Assembly: GCA_910586285.1 (NCBI GenBank)
Contig: CAJUGR010000079.1
Location: 1-8,929, forward strand
Direction of reading: 5' to 3'
DNA from: an uncultured Erysipelotrichaceae bacterium
GTDB taxonomy: Bacteria > Bacillota_I > Bacilli_A > Erysipelotrichales > Erysipelotrichaceae
DNA: 8,929 nucleotides
How positions within the stretch are numbered: position 1 is the stretch's first letter; the number at the start of each line of letters is the position of its first letter. This document shows, one piece after another, positions 1 to 5,786 of the stretch. Below the pieces are notes generated by a model that was not told the DNA's origin, searched no databases, and saw nothing but the letters and a program-made list of their open reading frames with translations. The position numbers were made by a program, and so were the translations under genes.

Positions 1-84
1 ATGATGTATATGGGCATGAGTTGGATGGCAGGGGGAATCCTCTTGTATCTGTTATGCAAACAAATAATATGTGAAAAAGAATAG
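1..84 (+). CDS. 3' end of an unidentified, probably membrane-associated protein (5' truncated)
   Basis: An open frame runs from the window edge to a TAG stop at 82-84, giving 27 residues that end in CKQIICEKE. The stretch GGILLYLL is hydrophobic and looks like the end of a membrane segment followed by a short charged tail. The several ATG codons here are probably internal, since no SD is visible within the window. A strong terminator 28 bp downstream supports a transcribed gene ending here. The family cannot be recognised from so short a tail, and the frame could be chance. Confidence 0.45.
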   Translation: MMYMGMSWMAGGILLYLLCKQIICEKE

Positions 85-112
85 AATCAATAAATCGCAG
101 TCTTAGAAATAC

Positions 113-149
113 AAAAGGTGTCAATCCAAGATTAGGTCTGACACCTTTT
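113..149. terminator. Bidirectional intrinsic terminator
   Basis: A perfect 11-bp inverted repeat (AAAAGGTGTCA at 113-123 and TGACACCTTTT at 139-149) encloses a 15-nt loop. Because the stem is flanked by A's on the left and T's on the right, each strand ends in a T-run. It can therefore terminate both the plus-strand gene ending at 84 and the minus-strand dapL ending at 166. Confidence 0.88.
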
Positions 150-165
150 TCTGTTATTTTGATCT

Positions 166-1248
166 TCAAAGATTTAAAAGTGCGATATATGCCTGTACTC
201 CGTTTATTAATAGTGAATCATCAAAATCAAACGTATCGGCGTGAAGCGGTATATCATTTCCTGTGCCTAAGTACATGAATAATGAGGGAGCGGCCTTACC
301 ATAAAAGGCAAAATCTTCACTGAGCAGGTTTGGTTGTTTCAATACTTGTAAATGTGGTAAACATTTTTGGCATTGTGCAAATAACTCGGGATCGTTATAT
401 ACCGTTGGATAACCATCGGAAATATGAATCTTTACTTCACATCCTGTTCGTTGTTGGACCAAATTTCCGATTGCCAGAAGCCGTTTTTTTATGTCATGAT
501 GAGTGGTTTGTGCAAAGGTACGCATCGTCCCAAGCAAACGAGCATGATCGCTGATGACATTACGGGCATTGCCGCTTTCCATATAGCCAAAGCTTAATAG
601 ATAGGGGTCAGAAATTTGGAATTTCATTTGATCACAAAAATGATACATCATCATTGCGGCATTGAGGGCATCACGACCGTTTTGGGCATTGGTGATGTGT
701 GCCGCTTTGCCACGGATGTCGATGGTAACTTCTCCTGATTGGGCCATGAGAGACCCGGGTTTTGTGGCAATAACACCGGCTGATAGGTTCGGCCATAAAT
801 GAAACCCGAAAATTGCCTTTACGTGATACTGGTTTAAAACACCGGACGCAACGATGGATTTTGCCCCACCGTCAGTTTCCTCAGCCGGCTGAAAAATCAG
901 TAACACATTGTGAGGACAAAAGGTAAGTTGGTTGACATATTGGGCAAATTTGAGCAGCATGGCCATATGACCATCGTGTCCGCACGCATGCATACGTCCG
1001 GGATGATGTGATATATAGGAAACTTGATTTCTTTCGATAATCGGCAAGGCATCCATATCGCTTCGATAAGCCAGTGTATCACTTTGATCAAAATGAAAAT
1101 AGGCAATCAAAGCCCCCGGTGTCGGTATATGGAGTTTACAGCGTAACGGCTTCAGAATTTCTTTGATATATTTAAGCGTCTTAGGTAATTCTCGATCCAA
1201 TTCCGGTATTTGATGGAGATCGCGTCGCATTTTTTGTACATCATTCAT
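166..1248 (-). CDS. dapL: N-acetyl-diaminopimelate deacetylase, M20D peptidase family
   Basis: This 360-residue protein likely removes acetate from N-acetyl-L,L-diaminopimelate, a cytoplasmic step in the acetylase branch of DAP/lysine synthesis. It shows the M20D layout: RRDLHQIPEL at 8-17, the metal-site motif MHACGHDGH at 86-94 (Cys89, His91), the Glu pair at 123-124 in QPAEETDGGA, His150 in FGFHLWP, a lid domain around 175-280, and SEDFAFYG (310-317) with His336 near the C-terminus. Length and motifs resemble Bacillus subtilis YkuR (about 374 aa). The chosen ATG (1248) follows an AAGGTG-type SD. A longer in-frame extension upstream would run through the divergent promoter region and has an unlikely sequence. 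M20D enzymes also include aminoacylases and hippurate hydrolases. The DapL call rests on its divergent pairing with dapF-dapB-dapH, especially dapH, whose product makes the acetylated intermediate. Confidence 0.82.
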   Translation of the reverse strand: MNDVQKMRRDLHQIPELDRELPKTLKYIKEILKPLRCKLHIPTPGALIAYFHFDQSDTLAYRSDMDALPIIERNQVSYISHHPGRMHACGHDGHMAMLLKFAQYVNQLTFCPHNVLLIFQPAEETDGGAKSIVASGVLNQYHVKAIFGFHLWPNLSAGVIATKPGSLMAQSGEVTIDIRGKAAHITNAQNGRDALNAAMMMYHFCDQMKFQISDPYLLSFGYMESGNARNVISDHARLLGTMRTFAQTTHHDIKKRLLAIGNLVQQRTGCEVKIHISDGYPTVYNDPELFAQCQKCLPHLQVLKQPNLLSEDFAFYGKAAPSLFMYLGTGNDIPLHADTFDFDDSLLINGVQAYIALLNL

Positions 1249-1349
1249 GATTTCACCTTCTGTTTTAATGTATGCGTAAAAAAGGAAATAGATCATATTA
1301 TGATGAAAGAATGCATATTTATAGGACAAGATGAAAAGGAGCGCAGGGT
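1249..1349. promoter_or_regulatory. Divergent dapL/dapF control region with a palindrome
   Basis: This 101-bp gap must hold the promoters for both directions. Its clearest element is the perfect palindrome ATCATA-T-TATGAT at 1292-1304. It overlaps -10-like hexamers on both strands (TATTAT at 1296-1301 on plus, with CATAAT/TAATAT readings on minus). No convincing -35 accompanies them, so the exact promoters are uncertain. A shared operator for a repressor of DAP/lysine genes is possible but is inference. The space is too short for a lysine riboswitch, and I see none. Confidence 0.4.
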
Positions 1350-2222
1350 ATGGAAATAAATAAGTATCATGGCTGTGGAAATGATTTTCTGATTGCGATG
1401 GACCCGCCGTTATCACAAACACAAAAAAAGCAGCTGGTGATCGCTCTTTGCGAACGTCATACCGGTATCGGTGCCGATGGTTTCATTTTTGTTTCCATGC
1501 ATCCTTTGGAAATGAAATATTATAATCGTGATGGCTCTCGAGCGTGGATGTGCGGGAATGGAATTCGCTGTTTCGCTAAATATTTATGGGATACGGGAAG
1601 GCTGCGAAAGCAACATTATATTGTACAAAGCGGGCCGCATCATGTGGAAGTTAATATCCAATGTCAAGATCCTTTTACGGTTGCGATTGACTTGGGCATA
1701 CCCAGCTTAGCATCAAAGTGGATTCAAAGCAGCGATCAAAAAGAGATCTGGGGTCGTAAACTGACGGTGAATGAACAAGAATTTATTGTGGATACATTAT
1801 ACGTGCAGACGATTCATACGGTAGTATTGGTAGAGAATGCACAAGCAAATTGGGAGAAAATCGGGGAAGCGCTGCATTGTCATCCGCTGTTTTTGGCTAA
1901 GACCAATGTTAACTTTGCGGAAGTCATAGATCGTGATCACGTGCGCATTGTGACATATGAACGCGGTGTCGGCTTGACCAACGCCTGCGGAACTGGTTGT
2001 GCGGCAGTCGCATGGGATATGTGGAAACACGGTATTTGCGATAATGACGTTACGCTGCTTTGTGCCCAAGGAACCTTACAGATTCATATTGATCCTGCGA
2101 ATGGTGCTGTGACTTTGATCGGCGGGGCGCAAAAAATTATGAGCGGAGCGATTTCGGATACTTTTATTCATAGCTGTCTTGATGAGAAAGCAGGAGAGCC
2201 CTTAGATCATAACGCATATTGA
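1350..2222 (+). CDS. dapF: Diaminopimelate epimerase
   Basis: DapF interconverts L,L- and meso-diaminopimelate with two cysteines acting as acid and base, without a cofactor. The 290-residue protein has the N-terminal signature HGCGNDF (7-13), the first catalytic cysteine in MCGNGIRCFAKY (Cys68), and the second in NACGTGCAAVA (Cys213). Between them lie Asn59, the NVNF asparagines near 186-188, and YERG (203-206), matching known substrate contacts. Length is normal (about 270-290). An AAAGGAG SD at 1335-1341 lies 8 nt before the ATG. It is the first gene of the plus-strand dap operon, 72 bp before dapB. One oddity: the segment usually reading GNPH is QTIH (153-156), so a normally conserved substrate-binding asparagine is absent. 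Confidence 0.95.
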   Translation: MEINKYHGCGNDFLIAMDPPLSQTQKKQLVIALCERHTGIGADGFIFVSMHPLEMKYYNRDGSRAWMCGNGIRCFAKYLWDTGRLRKQHYIVQSGPHHVEVNIQCQDPFTVAIDLGIPSLASKWIQSSDQKEIWGRKLTVNEQEFIVDTLYVQTIHTVVLVENAQANWEKIGEALHCHPLFLAKTNVNFAEVIDRDHVRIVTYERGVGLTNACGTGCAAVAWDMWKHGICDNDVTLLCAQGTLQIHIDPANGAVTLIGGAQKIMSGAISDTFIHSCLDEKAGEPLDHNAY

Positions 2223-2249
2223 ACGGGAAAAACAGCATAGGATATAGAG

Positions 2250-2266
2250 AAAAGCACAATGCTTTT
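2250..2266 (+). other. Small hairpin between dapF and dapB
   Basis: AAAAGCA (2250-2256) and TGCTTTT (2260-2266) form a perfect 7-bp stem with a 3-nt loop. A rejected upstream ATG (2259), in frame with dapB, lies at the loop/stem edge. The stem is AT-rich and is not followed by a T-tract, so it is a weak terminator at best. It may mark an RNA-processing or stability element, or be chance. Confidence 0.3.
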
Positions 2267-2294
2267 ATCATTTAGAGAGGGAGCGGATCAGAGA

Positions 2295-3017
2295 ATGATT
2301 CATACGGTGATATGCGGATATGGTCATATGGGAAAACTCATTGCGCAAGCAATCCGAAACAGCGATGATATGGTGATCTGTGGAATTCTCAATCATCATA
2401 GTGAGATCGCACTTTTTTCACGAAGACAGCGCGTGGATTTGTTGCTTGATTTTTCCCATCCCGATGCGTTTGCGCTGGCACAGCGTTTTGTTCATCACAG
2501 CGGTTGTGCATTATTATCGGGGACAACCGGACTCAGTGCTGACCAACAGGAAGCCTTGTGTGCTCTGGGACAATCCCATCGGGTGATGTCATCAGCCAAT
2601 TATTCGCTCGGGGTTGCGGTGATGTGCAAACTGGTGAAGCAAGCGGCGCAATTATTACGAGATGAGTTTGATATGGAAATCATCGAACTGCATCATCAAG
2701 ATAAGCAAGATGCGCCCAGCGGTACAGCACGTCAACTGTTGGAAGTGATCGATCCCGACCAGCAATATGAAGCACTGACCGGTCGCAACGGTATGATCGG
2801 ACGGCGCGGTAAGGAAGTCGGCATTCATGCGGTGCGCGGAGGGACTTTGGCCGGAGAACATACCGTTTTATTTTTGGGTGAAGATGAAAAATTGACGATT
2901 CACCATACGGCGATCAGTCGTAAAATTTTTGTCAATGGCGCATTAAAGGCAGCACGTTGGCTTCTAAATCAGGGAAATGGATTTTATACGATAGAACAGA
3001 TGATCGGAGGAAATTGA
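2295..3017 (+). CDS. dapB: 4-hydroxy-tetrahydrodipicolinate reductase
   Basis: DapB reduces hydroxy-tetrahydrodipicolinate with NAD(P)H to tetrahydrodipicolinate, the substrate of DapH encoded by the next gene. The 240-residue protein begins with a Rossmann nucleotide-binding loop, CGYGHMG (8-14). It continues with LDFSHPDA (51-58), SGTTGL (75-80) and SSANYSLGV (99-107), then the family signature ELHHQDKQDAPSGTA (131-145) with His133/134 and Lys137, and RGGTLAGEH (181-189). It ends GFYTIEQMI. The size matches short DapB proteins such as that of Staphylococcus aureus (about 240). ATG 2295 was chosen because the Rossmann strand starts at once and AGGGAG (2278-2283) lies upstream. An in-frame ATG at 2259 would add 12 unlike residues and has a poor SD. 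The stop codon directly abuts the dapH start, indicating co-translation. Confidence 0.94.
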   Translation: MIHTVICGYGHMGKLIAQAIRNSDDMVICGILNHHSEIALFSRRQRVDLLLDFSHPDAFALAQRFVHHSGCALLSGTTGLSADQQEALCALGQSHRVMSSANYSLGVAVMCKLVKQAAQLLRDEFDMEIIELHHQDKQDAPSGTARQLLEVIDPDQQYEALTGRNGMIGRRGKEVGIHAVRGGTLAGEHTVLFLGEDEKLTIHHTAISRKIFVNGALKAARWLLNQGNGFYTIEQMIGGN

Positions 3018-3713
3018 ATGGATGCACAGGAAATCATCACGCAAATTGCGGGAGCTGAGAAAAAAACACCGGCAAAGGTGTATTTGAAATGCCGCACGCC
3101 GCTTACCTTTCCTCATGCGAAAGTGTTTGGTTGTGGCGGTGATATGATCGTGATCGGTGATTATGCGGATATTGAACCGGTGCTAACGGCACATCGTGAG
3201 GAAATCATCGAGTGTGAATGGGAAATTTCCTGCCGCAATTCCGCATTGCCGCTGCTTGATCTCAAAGATGTTATGGCGCGGATTGAACCGGGTGCGATAA
3301 TTCGTTCGCCCGTTCAAATCGGCACAGGCGCCATCATTATGATGGGGGCAATCATTAATGTAGGGGCCAAGATCGGCGAGGAAACAATGATTGATATGGG
3401 AGCGGTGATCGGCGGTCGGGCAATCGTGGGCAAGCGATGCCATATCGGAGCCGGTGCAGTATTGGCCGGAGTGATTGAGCCACCCAGTGCCGAGTCGGTC
3501 ATTGTCGAAGATGATGTAATGATCGGGGCCAATGCGGTGGTGATTGAGGGGATTCATATCGGACGTGGTGCGATCATCGCAGCCGGGGCGATTGTCATTG
3601 ATGATGTTGCGCCTAATATGCTCGTTGCAGGAATGCCGGCAAAAATTGTCAAAAAGAAGGATGCTCATACCGCTGAGAAAACCATGACGGTAGCAGCATT
3701 ACGCCAAATATAA
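3018..3713 (+). CDS. dapH: Tetrahydrodipicolinate N-acetyltransferase
   Basis: DapH transfers acetyl from acetyl-CoA to tetrahydrodipicolinate, opening its ring and committing DAP synthesis to the acetylase branch. The 231-residue protein resembles B. subtilis DapH (YkuQ, about 236 aa) end to end. It has an N-terminal MDAQEII helix domain to about residue 80, then NSALPLLDLK (74-83) and RIEPGAIIR (88-96). A left-handed beta-helix of hexapeptide repeats (about 95-205) follows, with IMMGAIINVG, MIDMGAVIGGRA, HIGAGAVLAGVIEPPSA and VAGMPAKIV. The C-terminal tail ends ALRQI. The GVIEPPSA insert is characteristic of DapH and separates it from succinyl-type DapD. The SD (GGAGG) lies within the last codons of dapB, and the ATG follows the dapB stop without a gap. 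It is the last gene before a terminator. Confidence 0.96.
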   Translation: MDAQEIITQIAGAEKKTPAKVYLKCRTPLTFPHAKVFGCGGDMIVIGDYADIEPVLTAHREEIIECEWEISCRNSALPLLDLKDVMARIEPGAIIRSPVQIGTGAIIMMGAIINVGAKIGEETMIDMGAVIGGRAIVGKRCHIGAGAVLAGVIEPPSAESVIVEDDVMIGANAVVIEGIHIGRGAIIAAGAIVIDDVAPNMLVAGMPAKIVKKKDAHTAEKTMTVAALRQI

Positions 3714-3743
3714 AGAGGATCATGCGGAGCATGGTCTTTTCTT
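3714..3743 (+). terminator. Intrinsic terminator of the dapF-dapB-dapH operon
   Basis: A 12-bp stem (3714-3725 with 3729-3740, including three G-U pairs) closes on a GGA loop. The core pairs GGATCATGC with GCATGGTC(T), and the right arm runs into TTTTCTT. It starts directly after the dapH TAA, separating the dap operon from the dcw genes. Confidence 0.82.
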
Positions 3744-3951
3744 ATGGGTGTTCTAAGCTTAGGAAACCATAAAAAATTACAGCGGGTCACCATAAAACAC
3801 GAGGCAACGATATTGAATGTTATTATACAAGATAAGTGAGATAAGGGTAATAATCTGCATTTTTTTGTCATTAGCGAATCGGTTTATAGAGATATCATAA
3901 AACAATGTAGATCGTGGCAAGAATTTGTGAAATAAAAAAGTAAATTTTTTA
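3744..3951. other. AT-rich intergenic stretch, no gene recognised
   Basis: Together with the flanking terminator and the mraZ leader, this is part of a 313-bp gap between dapH and mraZ. It is clearly AT-richer than the neighbouring genes. An antisense frame crosses it but lacks an SD and recognisable sequence. I see no tRNA, riboswitch or repeat. Some -10-like hexamers occur, as expected by chance in such DNA. Confidence 0.5.
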
Positions 3952-3980
3952 TATACAAATAACCCTAAAAACGCTATAAT
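3952..3980 (+). promoter_or_regulatory. Promoter of mraZ-rsmH-ftsL
   Basis: A perfect -10 box TATAAT (3975-3980) lies 17 bp after TATACA (3952-3957), a 4/6 match to the -35 consensus. An AT-rich run, including a T6 tract at 3945-3950, sits just upstream and could act as an UP-like element. Transcription is predicted to begin near 3987, inside the MraZ-box array, leaving a leader of about 40 nt. Confidence 0.85.
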
Positions 3981-4015
3981 AGTGGTAGAAAGTAGCACGA
4001 AGTGGAGGAAAGTGG
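3979..4015 (+). promoter_or_regulatory. MraZ-box array: four 10-bp-spaced direct repeats
   Basis: Four heptamers start exactly 10 bp apart: ATAGTGG (3979), AAAGTAG (3989), GAAGTGG (3999) and AAAGTGG (4009). All have the form nnAGTnG and each is followed by a 3-nt spacer. MraZ is known to bind direct repeats on one face of the DNA helix upstream of its own gene. The repeat AAAGTG(T/G) is described for Mollicutes MraZ, and TGGG-type repeats with the same 10-bp period for E. coli. The array overlaps the last two bases of the -10 box, the predicted start site and the SD (GGAGG, 4014-4018), so bound MraZ should directly affect transcription. Whether it represses or activates cannot be read from the sequence. 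Confidence 0.85.
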
Positions 4016-4026
4016 AGGTGAAAGTC

Positions 4027-4458
4027 ATGTTCATGGGTGAATACGCACACAATATTGATAAAAAAGGGCGTATTATCATTCCGGCTAAATTTCGCGAGGA
4101 ATTGGATTCTAGAATCATTGTCACCCGTGGTCTTGACGGCTGTCTCAACGGTTATACCAAAAGCCAATGGGATATCATCTATGATCAGCTTTTAAAGTTG
4201 CCTTCTACCAAAAAAGATGCCCGGATGTTTGTCCGAATGATGACAAGCAAGGCGGCAGAGTGTGAAATCGACAATCAGGGTCGGGTGCTATTGCCAAGTT
4301 CTCTGATTACATTGGCTCAAATTACGAAAGAATGCCGTATTATCGGTGCCGCCAATCATATTGAAATATGGGCCAAGGAAAAATGGGAGTCGGTGGATGA
4401 AGAAGCCAATGAAAGCTTTGAAGATATTGCCGAAAACCTGACGGACTTCATGTTATGA
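4027..4458 (+). CDS. mraZ: Transcriptional regulator MraZ
   Basis: MraZ is a DNA-binding protein of the AbrB/SpoVT fold that forms a ring and controls the dcw cluster, usually including its own gene. The 143-residue product has the usual length and the diagnostic start MFMGEYAHNI. Two swapped-hairpin repeats follow, each with the DxxGR...P pattern: DKKGRIIIP (11-19) and DNQGRVLLP (82-90). The acidic C-terminal tail contains WESVDEEANESFEDI. ATG 4027 lies 8 nt after GGAGG (4014-4018). An in-frame upstream ATG at 3982 sits inside the operator array before the predicted transcription start, so it was rejected. MGEY at 4033 is a less likely alternative. The stop overlaps the rsmH start by 4 bp (ATGA), implying translational coupling. 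The array upstream is the expected autoregulatory target. Confidence 0.97.
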   Translation: MFMGEYAHNIDKKGRIIIPAKFREELDSRIIVTRGLDGCLNGYTKSQWDIIYDQLLKLPSTKKDARMFVRMMTSKAAECEIDNQGRVLLPSSLITLAQITKECRIIGAANHIEIWAKEKWESVDEEANESFEDIAENLTDFML

Positions 4459-5384
4459 CGCATACCAGTGTGTTGTTAAAGGAGTGCATTGATGCGCTTC
4501 AGATCAAAGAAAACGGCATTTATATTGACGGTACGTTGGGACGAGGCGGTCACAGTGCAGCGATATTAGCGAAATTAGCCGATGGCCATCTGTATGCGTT
4601 TGATCGTGATCAGGAAGCCATTGCGTTATCCGAAGCGCGATTGCGAAAAATATCCGATGCGTTTACGCTCATTCATGCGAATTTCTCACAGATGAAAGCG
4701 ATGATGGAAGCGTATCATATCAATGAAGTCGACGGTATTTTGTTGGATTTGGGCGTATCATCACCACAATTTGATGAAGCACAGCGCGGCTTTTCCTATC
4801 GATTTGATGCACGCTTGGATATGCGAATGGATCAAGGTCAGTCATTGAGCGCTTGGGAAGTGGTGAATCAATGGGATGCGGATCAACTCAGCGATATTTT
4901 TTATCGTTATGGGGATGAAAAATTTGCCCGTGTGATTGCCCGAGCGATCGAGCGTCAGCGAAAACAGACGGCGATCAACACCACATGGGAATTGGTGGAT
5001 GTGATCAAACAGGCATTGCCTCAGCGTGAATTACGTAAAAAAGGCCATCCGGCAAAACGTGTATTTCAGGCGATACGCATTGCGGTCAACGATGAAATGG
5101 GCGAGTTGACAAAAGTGTTGGAGGATGGATTGTCTTTATTGAAACCGGGCGGACGATTCTGTGTGATTTCCTTTCATTCATTGGAAGATCGCATCGTCAA
5201 GCACACCTTTGTGCAAGTGAGCAGCACTCCTAATATTGATAAGCGAATACCGGTATTGGCCAAAGATCTGCCACAGGCGCCCTATCGGATTATCACCAAA
5301 AAAGCAATTGTGGCAGGCATGGAAGAGCAAAATCAAAATCACCGCGCGCATTCAGCGAAATTGCGGGTCTTGGAAAGGATATGA
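4455..5384 (+). CDS. rsmH: 16S rRNA (cytosine-1402-N4)-methyltransferase
   Basis: RsmH (formerly MraW) uses S-adenosylmethionine to methylate N4 of C1402 in the decoding centre of 16S rRNA. The 309-residue protein is full length and shows the family motifs in order. These are HTSVLLKE (3-10), the SAM-binding loop DGTLGRGGHS (25-34), the acidic ribose contact in YAFDRD (47-52), GILLDLGVSSPQFD (94-107) and RGFSYRFDARLDMRMD (111-126). An inserted helical domain follows, then FQAIRIAVNDEMGEL, GGRFCVISFHSLEDRIVK and the terminal SAKLRVLERI. It starts within the mraZ stop (4-bp overlap), without an independent SD of note, so coupling to mraZ translation is likely. ftsL begins 4 nt after its stop. 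This mraZ-rsmH-ftsL order is standard for the dcw cluster. Confidence 0.98.
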   Translation: MTHTSVLLKECIDALQIKENGIYIDGTLGRGGHSAAILAKLADGHLYAFDRDQEAIALSEARLRKISDAFTLIHANFSQMKAMMEAYHINEVDGILLDLGVSSPQFDEAQRGFSYRFDARLDMRMDQGQSLSAWEVVNQWDADQLSDIFYRYGDEKFARVIARAIERQRKQTAINTTWELVDVIKQALPQRELRKKGHPAKRVFQAIRIAVNDEMGELTKVLEDGLSLLKPGGRFCVISFHSLEDRIVKHTFVQVSSTPNIDKRIPVLAKDLPQAPYRIITKKAIVAGMEEQNQNHRAHSAKLRVLERI

Positions 5385-5388
5385 AAAT

Positions 5389-5688
5389 ATGGCAAAAACA
5401 GTAAAAAAGAAAAGAAAAATACGTATTCAGGCATTAGCATCACTATGCTTCTTCTTTTCCTTTGTGTTTTATTTGGGTACTATGACTTTTGTTAAGGCAT
5501 ATAATTATATGCTTTCCACTCAGGTTGCGACAATCGAAGCAGATCGTAATGATCTTCAGGCAAAGGTGACAAATTTGGAAAACATAGTGAAAGAAATGTC
5601 AAACTACGATTACATCGCAAGCATTGCAGAAAAAGACGGCATTAAGGCCAATCAGTCAAATGTAAAAATATTGTCCGCCAATAAGTAA
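5389..5688 (+). CDS. ftsL: Cell division protein FtsL (small bitopic membrane protein)
   Basis: FtsL is a septal membrane protein that, with DivIC/FtsB and DivIB/FtsQ, activates the septal peptidoglycan synthase. Its sequence is poorly conserved, so the call rests on form and position. The 99 residues comprise a short basic cytoplasmic tail (KTVKKKRKIR, 3-12), one membrane helix (about 14-34), a probable extracytoplasmic coiled coil (about 42-71, with ATIEADRNDLQAKVTNLENIV), and a tail containing YDYIASIAEKDGI. The latter resembles the conserved end of FtsL/DivIC, where a residue pattern of this kind follows the coiled coil. ATG 5389 lies 9 nt after GGAAAGGA at the end of rsmH. A longer in-frame upstream extension only reads through rsmH in another frame. 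The gene ends the first transcription unit, with a terminator after it. Confidence 0.9.
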   Translation: MAKTVKKKRKIRIQALASLCFFFSFVFYLGTMTFVKAYNYMLSTQVATIEADRNDLQAKVTNLENIVKEMSNYDYIASIAEKDGIKANQSNVKILSANK

Positions 5689-5710
5689 ATGTAAGCAAAT
5701 GAATTCTTAT

Positions 5711-5738
5711 GAGGAAGGAAACAAATGTTTCCTTTTTT
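5711..5738 (+). terminator. Intrinsic terminator after ftsL
   Basis: A perfect 8-bp stem (AAGGAAAC at 5715-5722, GTTTCCTT at 5727-5734) has an AAAT loop and runs into a T-tract to 5738. Further A-U and G-U pairs can extend it to 5711. It splits ftsL from the PBP gene, which then has its own promoter. Confidence 0.85.
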
Positions 5739-5754
5739 CTAACTGATACATTTA

Positions 5755-5763
5755 TGATATAAT
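5755..5763 (+). promoter_or_regulatory. Extended -10 promoter of the PBP gene
   Basis: The nonamer TGATATAAT (5755-5763) is a perfect TGnTATAAT extended -10 element. The position 17 bp upstream falls in the terminator T-tract (TTTTCT) and is a poor -35, consistent with reliance on the TGn motif. Transcription would begin around 5770, giving a leader under 20 nt that begins close to the SD (AGGTG, 5773-5777). Confidence 0.75.
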
Positions 5764-5786
5764 AAAAAAGCGAGGTGAATACTCAC

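Noticed and set aside
85..165. Riboswitch or small RNA next to the terminator at 113-149
   Set aside because: Only a simple terminator hairpin is present, and it is explained by the two converging genes.
330..554. 74-codon plus-strand frame within dapL
   Set aside because: It lies entirely over conserved dapL sequence on the opposite strand and has no supporting SD or domain.
1249..1422. N-terminal extension of dapL by 58 residues
   Set aside because: It would overlap the dapF start and the divergent promoter region, is unlike M20D N-termini, and a good SD precedes the internal ATG at 1248.
3183..3668. 161-codon antisense frame within dapH
   Set aside because: It is a shadow of the regular hexapeptide-repeat coding sequence, rich in His, Asn and Cys, with no SD or family resemblance.
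3865..3898. Possible extra promoter (TTGTCA with TATCAT) in the dapH-mraZ gap
   Set aside because: The spacing is about 22 bp, outside the normal range, and the DNA is AT-rich enough for chance matches. The 3952-3980 promoter is much better.
3777..4148. Antisense open frame of 123 codons across the mraZ promoter and 5' end
   Set aside because: It has no SD, no recognisable domain, a composition typical of translated AT-rich DNA, and would cross the MraZ operator and mraZ itself.
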